Program-made: the position numbers and the translations under genes
Origin: Chromatiales bacterium 21-64-14
GTDB taxonomy: Bacteria > Pseudomonadota > Gammaproteobacteria > 21-64-14
DNA: 64,000 bases
Reading direction: 5' to 3'
NCBI GenBank assembly: GCA_002255365.1
Contig: NCBI01000004.1
Coordinates: forward strand, 124,001-188,000
Part shown: positions 53,291-63,543 of the stretch, in pieces
Layout: each line of letters begins with the position of its first letter
Numbering within the stretch: position 1 is the first letter of the stretch
Notes under the pieces: generated by a model
Databases searched by the model: none
What the model was told of the DNA's origin: nothing
What the model saw: only the letters and a program-made list of their open reading frames with translations

Positions 53291-55876
53291 TCAGTCCCCG
53301 TTGTCCTTGAGCGCTGATTCCCGCAGTTCGTACAGCAGTTGCAGCGCCTCCCGCGGGCTCATGGCATCCGTGTCCAGGGCCCGCAAGCGTTCCAGCACCG
53401 GGTGCGGGCGCTCCGTTTGGAACAGCGGGAGTTGCGGTGCTGCCGTGCCCCGGGCGGGTAGGTCACGGCGTTCCAGATCCTCCAACCGCGCGCGCGCGCG
53501 CTCGATCACCGCGCGCGGCACCCCGGCCAGCTGCGCCACCTGCAGGCCGTAGCTGCGGTCCGCGGGGCCGTCGCGCACCGCGTGCAGGAACACGATGGCG
53601 TCACCGTGCTCGACCGCGTCCAGGTGCACGTTGCCGATGGTTCCGATGGACTCCGCCAGCGCGGTCAGTTCGAAGTAATGGGTAGCGAACAGGGTGTAGG
53701 CGCGGATCCGGGTCGCCAGTTCCACGGCGCACGCCCATGCCAGCGCCAGGCCGTCGAAGGTACTGGTGCCGCGCCCGATTTCATCCATCAGCACCAGGGA
53801 ACGCGCGCTGGCGTTATGGAGGATGTTGGCGGTCTCGGTCATCTCCACCATGAAAGTGGAGCGCCCGCCGGCCAAGTCGTCGGCGGCGCCGATGCGCGTG
53901 AAGATCCGGTCGACGGGACCGAGCACCGCGCGGCGCGCGGGCACGTAGCTGCCTATGTGGGCCATCAGTACGATCAGCGCGGTCTGGCGCATGTACGTGG
54001 ACTTGCCGCCCATGTTGGGGCCGGTAATGATCAGCATGCGCCGGTCTCCGTCCAGTTTCACGCCGTTGGGCACGAAACCGTTGTCCAGGACTCGTTCCAC
54101 CACCGGATGGCGTCCGTCCTCGATGTGGATGCCGGGGGTTTCACTCAGTTCCGGCATCCGGTAATCAAGGACGTCCGCACGCTCGGCGAGGTTTGCCAGC
54201 ACGTCGAGTTCTGCCACTGCCGCGGCGCATGCCTGGAGTCCGCCCAGATGTTCCCCGAGCCGGTCCAGCAGGTCTTCGTACAAACCTTTCTCCCGCGCCA
54301 GGGCGCGCTCCCGCGCGGACAGCACCTTGTCCTCGAAGGCCTTGAGTTCCGGCGTGATGTAGCGCTCTGCCCCCTTCAGGGTCTGGCGCCGCACGTAGTC
54401 GGGAGGCACGCGTGCGGCGTGTGCGCGGCCGACTTCCAGGTAGTAGCCGTGTACCCGGTTGTAGCTGACCTTCAGATTGGCGATCCCGGTGCGTTCCCGT
54501 TCGCGGGTCTCAAGGTCCACCAGGAACTGGTCCGCGTGCTCCGAGATCCCGCGCAATTCGTCGAGTTCCGGATCGTAGCCCGGCGCGATCACACCGCCGT
54601 CGCGGATTACCACCGGGGGCTGTTCCACGATGGCGCGTTGGAGCAGGCCGTGGATCTCGGGATGTTCACCGACGCTAGCGGCCAGCGTCCCCAGCAGGGG
54701 GGAATCCAGCCCCGCGAGCCGGGTCCGCAGCGCCGGGAGTTGTCCCAGGGATTGGCGCAGACCGGCCAAGTCGCGCGGGCGCGCCGAGCGCAGGGCCACC
54801 CGCGCCAGGATCCGTTCCAGATCGCCGATACCACGCAGGATCCCGTGCAGATCCCCGTAGGTGCGGTTGCCCAAGAGGGTTTCCAGGGCATGATAGCGAC
54901 GGCGTAGCAGCGCCGGGTCGCGCAACGGGCGGTGGACCCAGCGGCGCAGCAGGCGTCCGCCCATAGCAGTGGCGGTGTGGTCCAGCACGCCCACCAGGGT
55001 GTGCTCGGTATGTGCTCCGCCCAGATTGAACTCCAGCTCCAGATTCCGGCGCGTCGCCGCGTCCAGCACGATGGCCTCGGATGGGCGTTCCACCTGGAGT
55101 CCACGCAGGTGCGGGAGCGCCGTGCGCTGGGTGTCCTGAACGTAGTGCAGCAGGCAGCCGGCGGCGCCGATGGCGGCCCCGAGTCCCTCGCATCCAAATC
55201 CTGCCAAGTCCCGGGTGCCGAACTGGCGCGCCAGGCGGACGCGGGCGTCGGTCTCATCGCAGTGCCATGGGGGACGCCGGCGCAGCCGCGGATGGCGGGC
55301 GATGGGTTCCGGCAGCGGCGTATCCTCGCCGGCCAACAGTTCCGCCGGCCGCAGCCGTTCGAGTTCCGCCAGCAGCCCCTCGTGATCCGCGGTCTCCTGG
55401 ACGGTGAAGCGTCCGCTGGACAACTCCAACACCGCGACACCCCAGCCCCCGGCGGGGTCCCCGTGGACCGCGGCCAGCAGATTCTCCGCCCGGTCCTCCA
55501 GCAGTCCCTCGTCGGTCAAGGTGCCCGGCGTGATGATACGCACCACTTGGCGGTCCACTGGACCGCGGCTCGCCGCCGGGTCACCGATCTGTTCACAGAT
55601 CGCCACCGATTCTCCGAGCCGTACCAAGCGCGCGAGATAGTTTTCCACTGCGTGGAACGGAACCCCGGCCATGGGGATCGGCGCGCCGGCGGATTGGCCG
55701 CGGGTGGTCAGGGTGATGTCCAGTAGCCGCGCCGCGCGTCGCGCGTCGTCGTAGAACAACTCATAGAAGTCCCCCATCCGGTAGAACAACAGCACGTCCG
55801 CATACTGGGCCTTCAGACCCAGATACTGCTGCATCATGGGGGTGTGGGCGGCGAGCTGCGCTGCGGGGACGGCCAT
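53291..55876 (-). CDS. mutS: DNA mismatch repair protein MutS
   Basis: Recognises mismatches and small loops. The 861-residue protein has the mismatch-binding domain ([20 protein letters not shown] with the Phe-x-Glu pair in [12 protein letters not shown]), connector and clamp regions, the ATPase with [15 protein letters not shown] near residue 622 and [16 protein letters not shown]. Length is standard. It is transcribed against pncC, as mutS-cinA/recA clusters often are, and MutL is at the other end of this window. Confidence 0.97.
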   Translation of the reverse strand: MAVPAAQLAAHTPMMQQYLGLKAQYADVLLFYRMGDFYELFYDDARRAARLLDITLTTRGQSAGAPIPMAGVPFHAVENYLARLVRLGESVAICEQIGDPAASRGPVDRQVVRIITPGTLTDEGLLEDRAENLLAAVHGDPAGGWGVAVLELSSGRFTVQETADHEGLLAELERLRPAELLAGEDTPLPEPIARHPRLRRRPPWHCDETDARVRLARQFGTRDLAGFGCEGLGAAIGAAGCLLHYVQDTQRTALPHLRGLQVERPSEAIVLDAATRRNLELEFNLGGAHTEHTLVGVLDHTATAMGGRLLRRWVHRPLRDPALLRRRYHALETLLGNRTYGDLHGILRGIGDLERILARVALRSARPRDLAGLRQSLGQLPALRTRLAGLDSPLLGTLAASVGEHPEIHGLLQRAIVEQPPVVIRDGGVIAPGYDPELDELRGISEHADQFLVDLETRERERTGIANLKVSYNRVHGYYLEVGRAHAARVPPDYVRRQTLKGAERYITPELKAFEDKVLSARERALAREKGLYEDLLDRLGEHLGGLQACAAAVAELDVLANLAERADVLDYRMPELSETPGIHIEDGRHPVVERVLDNGFVPNGVKLDGDRRMLIITGPNMGGKSTYMRQTALIVLMAHIGSYVPARRAVLGPVDRIFTRIGAADDLAGGRSTFMVEMTETANILHNASARSLVLMDEIGRGTSTFDGLALAWACAVELATRIRAYTLFATHYFELTALAESIGTIGNVHLDAVEHGDAIVFLHAVRDGPADRSYGLQVAQLAGVPRAVIERARARLEDLERRDLPARGTAAPQLPLFQTERPHPVLERLRALDTDAMSPREALQLLYELRESALKDNGD

Positions 55877-56099
55877 GCGCGGAGTCTAGCAAATCCCGTT
55901 TGGTCCCAGGAGGGGAGCGCACGGGCGGGGACCACCGGCGCTGACGCCGGGGCGCGAGGGCTAGCGCAAGGACCCGGCGTAGGTCGGCGTAACCGTCTGC
56001 GTTCCAAGTCACTGTGAACGGGCGCCGCGCGTGCAAGCCGCCGTATTGACCGGGGCGCAACGCGACCCGCAGCGGCCTGCTGGTTTTGTTCGACCTTAG

Positions 56100-56105
56100 T
56101 ATACT
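56100..56105 (+). promoter_or_regulatory. -10 element next to the pncC start
   Basis: TATACT at 56100-56105 lies only 6 bases before the ATG at 56112, with no Shine-Dalgarno in between (GTCCCC). If used, transcription would start at or very near the ATG and give a leaderless message. No good -35 is visible. Confidence 0.4.
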
Positions 56106-56111
56106 GTCCCC

Positions 56112-56606
56112 ATGGCAGACCCGGAATTGTTGGAACTCGCACGGCAGGTGGGCGTGGCCTTGCACGCCAAGCGCTGGACCCTGGCCAGTGCCGAGTCGTG
56201 CACCGGCGGTTGGATCGCCAAGACGCTCACCGACGTGCCTGGCAGCTCCGCGTGGATGGACCGGGGCGTGGTCACCTATAGCGACCGTTCCAAACAGGAA
56301 CTGCTTGGGGTCAGCGCGGCGACCCTGCGGGTCCACGGGGCGGTGAGCGAAGCGGTGGTGCGCGCGATGGCCGAGGGCCTGCGGGCGCGCAGCGGGGTTG
56401 ACGTGAGCGTGGCGGTCAGCGGGATCGCCGGTCCCGGCGGCGGGAGCTTGGAGAAACCCGTGGGTACCGTCTGGCTCGCCTGGTCACTGGCGGCGGCGAC
56501 CCGCGCGCAACGGGTGCAATTGCCCGGGGACCGGGAGGCGGTACGGCGCCAGGCGGTGCGGGCCGCCCTTGCAGGGCTGCTGAACGCCCTTGCCGGCGAC
56601 GGCTGA
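56112..56606 (+). CDS. pncC: Nicotinamide-nucleotide amidohydrolase PncC (CinA C-terminal type)
   Basis: Deamidates nicotinamide mononucleotide to nicotinate mononucleotide in pyridine-nucleotide recycling. The 164-residue single-domain protein has the signature TLASAESCTGGWIAKTLTDV near residue 24, DRGVVTYSDRSKQELLGV, and VAVSGIAGPGGGSLEKPVGT near residue 103. It is the short, stand-alone form as in E. coli YgaD, upstream of recA, not the long CinA. thpR follows after 7 bases. Confidence 0.94.
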   Translation: MADPELLELARQVGVALHAKRWTLASAESCTGGWIAKTLTDVPGSSAWMDRGVVTYSDRSKQELLGVSAATLRVHGAVSEAVVRAMAEGLRARSGVDVSVAVSGIAGPGGGSLEKPVGTVWLAWSLAAATRAQRVQLPGDREAVRRQAVRAALAGLLNALAGDG

Positions 56607-56613
56607 CCGGGCG

Positions 56614-57144
56614 GTGCAGCGCCTGTTTTTTGCTCTATGGCCCCACCAAGCCCTGGCGGAGCGGTTGTTCCAGGCGACCCGGGCGCTGGTGGGGGACGCC
56701 GGCTCCCAAGCGGTGGCGCTGGAGGACCTGCATGTCACGCTGGCCTTTCTCGGCGCAGTGGACCCTCAGCGCCGCGCGTGCTGCGAGACTGCCGGCGCCG
56801 CCGTGGACGCCGCGTCCTTTACACTGACCCTGGACCGGGTGGGCCATTGGCCGGGGCCGCAGGTCCTCTGGTTGGGCAGCTCCCGGCCGCCCCCGGCCCT
56901 TACCCGGCTCGTCGAATCCCTCACTGGGGCCTTGGGGGCCTGCGGTCACGTCCCGGAGCCCCGCGGGTTCCAGCCTCATCTGACCCTGGCGCGCCGGGTG
57001 GCACTCTGGAAACCGGCGCCGGCCCCGGTTCCCCTGCACTGGCGTGTCGACCATCTGTGCCTGGTGGCGTCCGAACGCGGGGTGGCCGGTGCCCGGTACC
57101 GTGTGCTGCGCCGCTGGCCGCTGCGCAAGGACGCCGCGGGGTGA
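56614..57144 (+). CDS. thpR: RNA 2',3'-cyclic phosphodiesterase ThpR (LigT)
   Basis: A 2H phosphoesterase that opens 2',3'-cyclic phosphates and can ligate tRNA halves in vitro. The 176-residue protein has both His motifs, HVTLAFLG near residue 43 and HLTLARRV near residue 121, and the RLFFALWP start. GTG 56614 is used; a TTG at 56590 is also in frame but would overlap pncC. Probably co-transcribed with pncC. Confidence 0.92.
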   Translation: MQRLFFALWPHQALAERLFQATRALVGDAGSQAVALEDLHVTLAFLGAVDPQRRACCETAGAAVDAASFTLTLDRVGHWPGPQVLWLGSSRPPPALTRLVESLTGALGACGHVPEPRGFQPHLTLARRVALWKPAPAPVPLHWRVDHLCLVASERGVAGARYRVLRRWPLRKDAAG

Positions 57145-57320
57145 ACCAACGGCGCGCCGAGCCGGTTGATTATCCACAGGGATTGGCAGGGTTGCGGCGG
57201 GCGCCCGGTGAGAAAGATCCGCGCCAGCCCGGGTTTATGGCCGGGGTTCGTCGCGCGGGCATCGGTGGGCTCGGCATCGGACCGGTGGCAAATGCGGGCT
57301 AGGTTCCACGCTTCGATCTG

Positions 57321-57329
57321 TGGGATAAT
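57321..57329 (+). promoter_or_regulatory. Extended -10 promoter candidate for recA
   Basis: TGG directly followed by GATAAT (57324-57329), about 34 bases before the first possible recA start. No -35 of quality is visible, and no CTGT-N8-ACAG LexA box was found in the 255-base region between thpR and recA. Confidence 0.45.
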
Positions 57330-57399
57330 TCCCGGGGTTTTTTACCGGTCACGGGAGCAGCAAATGCAACGCGCGACAGCCAAGCGGGGGACGCAACCG

Positions 57400-58408
<1,009 letters not shown>

Positions 58409-58437
<29 letters not shown>

Positions 58438-58915
58438 CGCGCAGGCCCCGGAAGCACCCCAGGCCCGCCGCGTGGCGCTGGACCTGCTGGCGCGCCGCGA
58501 ACACTCCACCAGTGAACTGCGGCGCAAACTGCGCGCGCGCGGGGTGGAGGATACCGACGCCGAGGAGGCGTTGCAGCGTCTCTCCCACGAGCGCCTGCAG
58601 AGCGATGCGCGCTACGCGGAGGTCTATGCGGAGAGCCGCGCCACCCGCGGCTACGGGCCGGTGCGTATCGCCGCGGAGTTACGCGAACGGGGCGTGGCGC
58701 CGGAACTCATTGCCCGCTGTGTGGAGCCGGACGGTGCGCAATGGGCGGCGCGCGCGCGGGACGCGCGGTGCAAGCGCTTCGGGGCCGTGATTCCGCGCGA
58801 CCTCAAGGAGCGGGCCCGCCAAGTGCGTTTTCTTCAATACCGCGGTTTTACCCATGAGCAGATCCACTGCGTCCTGAAAGCGGATGCGCAGGTCGCGGAC
58901 GACCTGCGGCAGTGA
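58409..58915 (+). CDS. recX: Regulatory protein RecX
   Basis: Binds RecA filaments and limits recombinase activity. The 168-residue protein has the three-helix repeats typical of Rec[21 protein letters not shown] (residues 22-41), [20 protein letters not shown] with [15 protein letters not shown], and a C-terminal [18 protein letters not shown]. The GTG at 58409 is inside recA, overlapping by 29 bases, which suggests translational coupling. Later starts would cut the first repeat. Confidence 0.92.
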
Positions 58916-58971
58916 GCGCCGGAACCCGCTAAACACTTGAAACTTTTGGCCTGAAACTCGACACTGTGGGC

Positions 58972-61581
58972 ATGACCGGCAGCAACGACCTGCGCCAGGG
59001 CTTCCTGGAATTCTTCCGCGAGCGCGGCCACGAGGTGGTGACCTCCAGCCCGTTGGTGCCCGCAAGCGACCCCACCCTGTTGTTCACCAATGCGGGCATG
59101 GTCCAGTTCAAGGACGTGTTCCTGGGTCTGGAGGCGCGCGCCTGTCCCCGGGCCGCCAGCGCCCAGCGCTGCCTGCGTGCCGGCGGCAAGCACAACGATC
59201 TGGAGAACGTCGGCTACACCGCGCGCCACCATACCTTCTTTGAAATGCTGGGCAACTTCAGCTTCGGCGATTACTTCAAGCACGAGGCCATACACTACGC
59301 CTGGGAATTTCTCACCGGCGTGCTCGGGCTTCCCCCGGAGCGGCTGTGGGTTACGGTCTATGAGGAGGACGACGCGGCCGCCGACCTGTGGCTCAAGGAG
59401 ATCGGGGTGGATCCGCGCCGGTTCACCCGGATCGGCGCCCAGGACAACTTCTGGTCCATGGGCGATACCGGGCCGTGCGGACCCTGCTCAGAGATCTTCT
59501 ACGATCACGGACCCGGGGTGTCCGGAGGGCCGCCCGGTTCCCCCGAAGCGGACGGGGACCGCTACGTGGAGATCTGGAATCTGGTCTTCATGCAATACAA
59601 CCGCGGTCCGGACGGGCGGCTCGCCCCGCTCCCGCACCCCTCTGTGGATACCGGTATGGGCCTGGAACGCCTCGCGGCGGTGATGCAAGGGGTCCACAGC
59701 AACTACGGCATCGACTTGTTCCGGAATCTGATGGGTGCCGCCGCGGAACTGGCCGGCGTCGCAGACCGCAACAGCAACTCCCTGAAGGTGATCGCCGATC
59801 ACATCCGGGCCGCGGCGTTTTTGATTACCGACGGCGTGTTGCCCTCCAACGAGGGCCGCGGCTATGTGCTGCGGCGCATCATCCGCCGCGGGGCCCGCCA
59901 CGGCCATCGGTTGGGTTTCACGGAACCGTTCCTCTACAAGCTGGTGCCTCCCCTGGTGGCAGAAATGGGGGACGCCTATCCGGAACTGGTCCGAGCGCGC
60001 GAGCGGGTGGAGCGGGGCCTGCGGCTGGAGGAGGAACGTTTCGCGGAGACCCTCGAACAGGGGCTGCGTATCCTGGATCAGGAGCTGACCCGCGTCTCCG
60101 GAAAGTGCATTCCGGGCGATGTGGTGTTCCGGCTCTACGATACTTATGGATTTCCCGTGGACCTTACCGGGGACATTGCCCGGGAACGCGGCCTGGAATT
60201 GGATACCGCGGGCTTTGAACGGGCCATGGCGACGCAGCGCGAGCGGGCGCGTGCCGCAAGTAGCTTCCGGGTGGACTACACCGCCCAGATGGGCGCCACG
60301 GAACGTTCGGAATTCGTGGGCTACGAACAGCTCGCGGGCGCGGCTACCGTCACCGCGCTGTACCGGGACGGTGCGGCGGTGGACGCGCTCCAGCTCGGGG
60401 ACGAAGGGCTGGTGATCCTGGACCGCACACCGTTCTATGCGGAGTCCGGCGGCCAGGTCGGGGACCAGGGGAGCCTGGGTGGCGCCGACGCCCTGTTTGA
60501 TGTCCGGGACACCCGCAAGCACGGCGCCGGGGCCCATGCCCATGTGGGCCTGGTGCGGACCGGCAAAATCCAGTTGGGGGACGCTGTGGACGCGCGCGTG
60601 GACGAGGTGCGCCGCCAGCGCACGCGCCTCAACCACTCGGCCACGCACCTCATGCATGCCGCCCTGCGCCGCGTGTTGGGAGAGCATGTGCAGCAGAAGG
60701 GCTCTCTGGTAGCGCCGGATCGGCTGCGGTTCGACTTCTCCCACCCGCAACCCCTGAGCCGCGCGGAGATCCGGACCATCGAGCAGCAGGTCAACCGGGA
60801 GATTCAGGCCAACGCTGAGGTGAGCACCCGCATCATGCCCTTCAAACAGGCCATCGCCGCCGGTGCCTTGGCGTTCTTCGGTGATAAATACGGAGACGAG
60901 GTGCGGGTATTGTCTATGGGGACGTTTTCCACTGAGCTTTGCGGCGGTACGCATGTGCAACGCACTGGGGACATCGGCTTGTTCAAGATCGTCTCCGAGA
61001 CCGGTGTGGCCGCCGGCGTGCGGCGCGTTGAGGCAGTCACCGGGGAGGGCGCCGTTGCGTGGGTGGAGGCGGCTGAGGGATCCCTGCTGCGCGTGAGCGC
61101 GCTTCTGAAGGCTGGGCAGGATGACCTGGAAGAACGCGTGGAACAGCTCCTGCAGCGCAACCGCACTCTGGAAAAGGAATTGGAACGCCTTCAGGGGCGT
61201 ATGGCCAGTAATCAGGGCAGTGAGTTGGCTGACAAAGCCATCGAGGTGTGTGGGTGCAAGGTCCTGGCGGCGCGGCTGGACGGTGCCGACGGAAAAACAC
61301 TGCGTGATACCGTCGACCAACTCAAGAATAAACTGGGCAGCGCGGCCATCGTGCTCGGCGCGGTGGAAGACGGGAAGGTGCGCTTGGTGGCGGGGGTCAC
61401 CCCGGACCTGATGGATCGGGTGAAAGCCGGGGAATTGGTGAACGCCGTGGCCGAGCAGGTGGGAGGCAAGGGAGGCGGCCGGGCGGATCTCGCCCAGGCC
61501 GGTGGGACTCGGCCGGAGTCTCTGGGGCCGGCCCTGGGATCAGTGCCGGATTGGGTCCGCAGCCGGCTGTCGGGTGCGTGA
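58972..61581 (+). CDS. alaS: Alanyl-tRNA synthetase
   Basis: Charges tRNA-Ala. The 869-residue protein has the class II catalytic core ([47 protein letters not shown]), the editing domain with [17 protein letters not shown] and [13 protein letters not shown] (zinc ligands), and the C-terminal C-Ala domain. ATG 58972 is preferred over GTG 58966. It follows recX as in E. coli and Pseudomonas. A weak promoter candidate (TTGAAA at 58937) lies upstream. Confidence 0.97.
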   Translation: MTGSNDLRQGFLEFFRERGHEVVTSSPLVPASDPTLLFTNAGMVQFKDVFLGLEARACPRAASAQRCLRAGGKHNDLENVGYTARHHTFFEMLGNFSFGDYFKHEAIHYAWEFLTGVLGLPPERLWVTVYEEDDAAADLWLKEIGVDPRRFTRIGAQDNFWSMGDTGPCGPCSEIFYDHGPGVSGGPPGSPEADGDRYVEIWNLVFMQYNRGPDGRLAPLPHPSVDTGMGLERLAAVMQGVHSNYGIDLFRNLMGAAAELAGVADRNSNSLKVIADHIRAAAFLITDGVLPSNEGRGYVLRRIIRRGARHGHRLGFTEPFLYKLVPPLVAEMGDAYPELVRARERVERGLRLEEERFAETLEQGLRILDQELTRVSGKCIPGDVVFRLYDTYGFPVDLTGDIARERGLELDTAGFERAMATQRERARAASSFRVDYTAQMGATERSEFVGYEQLAGAATVTALYRDGAAVDALQLGDEGLVILDRTPFYAESGGQVGDQGSLGGADALFDVRDTRKHGAGAHAHVGLVRTGKIQLGDAVDARVDEVRRQRTRLNHSATHLMHAALRRVLGEHVQQKGSLVAPDRLRFDFSHPQPLSRAEIRTIEQQVNREIQANAEVSTRIMPFKQAIAAGALAFFGDKYGDEVRVLSMGTFSTELCGGTHVQRTGDIGLFKIVSETGVAAGVRRVEAVTGEGAVAWVEAAEGSLLRVSALLKAGQDDLEERVEQLLQRNRTLEKELERLQGRMASNQGSELADKAIEVCGCKVLAARLDGADGKTLRDTVDQLKNKLGSAAIVLGAVEDGKVRLVAGVTPDLMDRVKAGELVNAVAEQVGGKGGGRADLAQAGGTRPESLGPALGSVPDWVRSRLSGA

Positions 61582-61585
61582 CAAG

Positions 61586-61614
61586 TTGCGACCCGGCGCG
61601 GAATATAGTGTAAT
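61586..61614 (+). promoter_or_regulatory. Promoter candidate for lysC
   Basis: TTGCGA (61586-61591), a 17-base spacer and TGTAAT (61609-61614), four and five of six consensus matches. The start would be near 61621, giving a leader of about 115 bases. No lysine riboswitch fold is visible in this leader. Confidence 0.5.
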
Positions 61615-61736
61615 CTTGCGCCCTTCGGTCGGATAAATTCCCCTCCTGGAGGCCGTGGACTCCGTCGTCGCGCCGGATCCATCCTGCGATGGTATTTGGC
61701 CCTCCGGCGCCTGCGGCTGGTCCAGTGAAGCACCCG

Positions 61737-62969
61737 ATGGCACTGATTGTTCAGAAATACGGCGGGACCTCAGTCAGGGATCCGCAACGCATCGAGCAGG
61801 TTGCGGAGAAGGTCATCGCCTCTCGCAAGCGCGGCGATGACGTGGTGGTGGTGGTGTCGGCCATGAGCGGCGAGACCGACCGCCTGTTGGCCCTGGCCCG
61901 TTCAATTTGTCCGCGCCCCAATCCCCGCGAGTTGGATGTCCTGCTGGCTACCGGCGAGCAGGTCACCATCGCGCTGCTGAGCTTGGCGCTGGACAAACGT
62001 GGTTGCGCCGCGCGCTCCTACACCGGTGCCCAGGCTCAGATCCTGACCGACAGTGCCTACAACAAGGCGCGCATCCGCGACATCGATGCTGCCCGGGTGC
62101 GCCGGGACCTTGCGGAAGGGCGTGTAGTGGTCGTGGCGGGTTTCCAGGGGGTGGACGAACACGGCCATATCACCACTCTAGGGCGTGGCGGCTCCGATAC
62201 CACGGCGGTTGCTTTGGCCGCGGCCCTCAAGGCCGACGAATGCCAGATTTTTACCGACGTCGACGGGGTCTATACCACCGACCCGCGCGTCGTCCCCGCC
62301 GCCCGGCGCCTGCGCCGCATCACCTTCGAGGAGATGCTGGAGATGGCGAGCCTGGGCTCCAAGGTATTGCAGATTCGCTCCGTGGAGTTTGCTGGAAAAT
62401 ACAACGTACCGCTGCGGGTGCTGTCTACCTTCCAAGAGGGAGAAGGCACGTTGATCAGCTACGAGGAACCGAATATGGAAGGCGCGCTCATCTCGGGCAT
62501 CGCGTTCAACCGCGACGAAGCCAAGCTCACCATCGTCGGTGTTCCCGACCAGCCCGGGGTGGCGTATCGGATCCTCGGCCCGATTGGAGAGGCGAACGTC
62601 GAAGTGGACATGATCGTTCAGAACGTAGGCGTTGACGGTAGCACCGACTTCACCTTCACCGTGCATCGTAACGACTATGACAAGGCGTTCGAACAGTTGC
62701 AGGGTACCGCGGCGGAACTGGGTGCGCGTGACGTGGTGGGAGATCCATGTATCGTCAAAATCTCGCTGGTGGGGGCCGGGATGCGCTCCCACGCCGGCAT
62801 CGCCAGCCGGATGTTCCAGACCCTGGCCAAGGAGGGCATCAATATTCAGATGATTTCCACTTCGGAGATCAAGATTTCGGTAGTAGTGGACGAAAAGTAT
62901 CTGGAGCTGGGGGTCCGTGCCCTGCACGAGGCCTTCGCGTTGGATCGGGAGCCGGTCCGGGAGGCTTGA
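61737..62969 (+). CDS. lysC: Aspartate kinase LysC (monofunctional)
   Basis: Phosphorylates aspartate at the entry to lysine, threonine and methionine synthesis. The 410-residue protein has the N-terminal kinase domain with LIVQKYGGTSV, VVSAMSGETDRLL and TTLGRGGSDTTAVALA, and two C-terminal ACT domains (from about residue 265, KLTIVGVPDQPGVAYRILGP, and VGAGMRSHAGIASRMFQTLA) for allosteric feedback. No homoserine dehydrogenase domain is fused. The alpha/beta arrangement with an internal start is common in such LysC. It is between alaS and csrA. Confidence 0.95.
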   Translation: MALIVQKYGGTSVRDPQRIEQVAEKVIASRKRGDDVVVVVSAMSGETDRLLALARSICPRPNPRELDVLLATGEQVTIALLSLALDKRGCAARSYTGAQAQILTDSAYNKARIRDIDAARVRRDLAEGRVVVVAGFQGVDEHGHITTLGRGGSDTTAVALAAALKADECQIFTDVDGVYTTDPRVVPAARRLRRITFEEMLEMASLGSKVLQIRSVEFAGKYNVPLRVLSTFQEGEGTLISYEEPNMEGALISGIAFNRDEAKLTIVGVPDQPGVAYRILGPIGEANVEVDMIVQNVGVDGSTDFTFTVHRNDYDKAFEQLQGTAAELGARDVVGDPCIVKISLVGAGMRSHAGIASRMFQTLAKEGINIQMISTSEIKISVVVDEKYLELGVRALHEAFALDREPVREA

Positions 62970-63054
62970 AGGAGCCTTGGGCCGCTTGGTTTTCCCGCCG
63001 GGAGGTAGGGAAATCGGGTCCCGAAATACATCGATGAAGCGCGTTGCGGCCTAC

Positions 63055-63150
63055 GGATTTGTGGATTTCGGCCGATAACTTCACCGATGCTCGCCGCCGC
63101 TTGAGTGGCGCACTTGGGGTGATACATAAGCATCTGTAGGAGAAAAGGAA
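63055..63150 (+). promoter_or_regulatory. csrA: csrA leader with GGA motifs
   Basis: Four GGA trinucleotides, the core of CsrA-binding sites, occur in the csrA leader at 63055, 63063, 63139 and 63147. The last two flank the ribosome-binding site in TAGGAGAAAAGGAAATG. This would allow CsrA to repress its own translation, as known in E. coli. Binding is inferred, not shown. Confidence 0.4.
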
Positions 63151-63405
63151 ATGTTGATTCTCACCAGACGGGTAGGTGAAACGCTCATGATCGGTGACGA
63201 GGTCACCGTGACCGTGCTGGGCGTCAAGGGAAATCAGGTGCGCATCGGTGTCAATGCCCCGAAGGAGGTGGCGGTGCACCGGGAGGAAATCTACGAGCGT
63301 ATCAAGCGCGAACAACAGGACCAAAACCACGGTGGCGGAGGCGCTGCCGAACCGAAATCTTCCAACGGGGCCGCGCATCCGGCCCATCCGCCTGTGGGGA
63401 AATAG
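63151..63405 (+). CDS. csrA: Carbon storage regulator CsrA
   Basis: An RNA-binding dimer that controls translation of many mRNAs, often including GGDEF genes. The 84-residue protein has [33 protein letters not shown] and [16 protein letters not shown], with Arg44 present in the last motif. The C-terminus is longer than E. coli CsrA (61 residues) by a low-complexity Gly/Pro/His-rich tail. The start has AGGAGAAAAGG upstream. The tRNA-Ser gene follows after 44 bases, the order found in E. coli. Confidence 0.97.
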   Translation: MLILTRRVGETLMIGDEVTVTVLGVKGNQVRIGVNAPKEVAVHREEIYERIKREQQDQNHGGGGAAEPKSSNGAAHPAHPPVGK

Positions 63406-63449
63406 GGGCTTTACCCACTATCCCCGCCTCTGTATCCTTCCCATTCGTC

Positions 63450-63543
63450 GGAGAGATGGCCGAGCTGGTCGAAGGCGCTCCCCTGCTAAGGGAGTATGGG
63501 GCTTAATACCCCATCGAGGGTTCGAATCCCTCTCTCTCCGCCA
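63450..63543 (+). tRNA. tRNA-Ser (anticodon GCT)
   Basis: Acceptor arm GGAGAGA (63450-63456) pairs with TCTCTCC (63533-63539), discriminator G at 63540 and an encoded CCA at 63541-63543. The anticodon stem CTCCC/GGGAG encloses CTGCTAA (anticodon GCT), and the long variable arm and TTCGAATCC loop mark a class II serine tRNA. It lies 44 bases after csrA as in E. coli; the tRNA-Arg genes that follow there are not seen in this window. Confidence 0.95.

Noticed and set aside
57145-57399. LexA box for recA
   Set aside because: No CTGT-N8-ACAG or clear palindrome is present; only an extended -10 element is seen.
59488-61320. A 610-codon minus-strand frame opposite alaS
   Set aside because: Alanyl-tRNA synthetase is unambiguous on the plus strand; the long antisense frame is a result of high GC.
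61615-61736. A lysine riboswitch before lysC
   Set aside because: The leader of about 115 bases is too short and lacks the conserved kink-turn and multi-branch core; no such pattern was seen.
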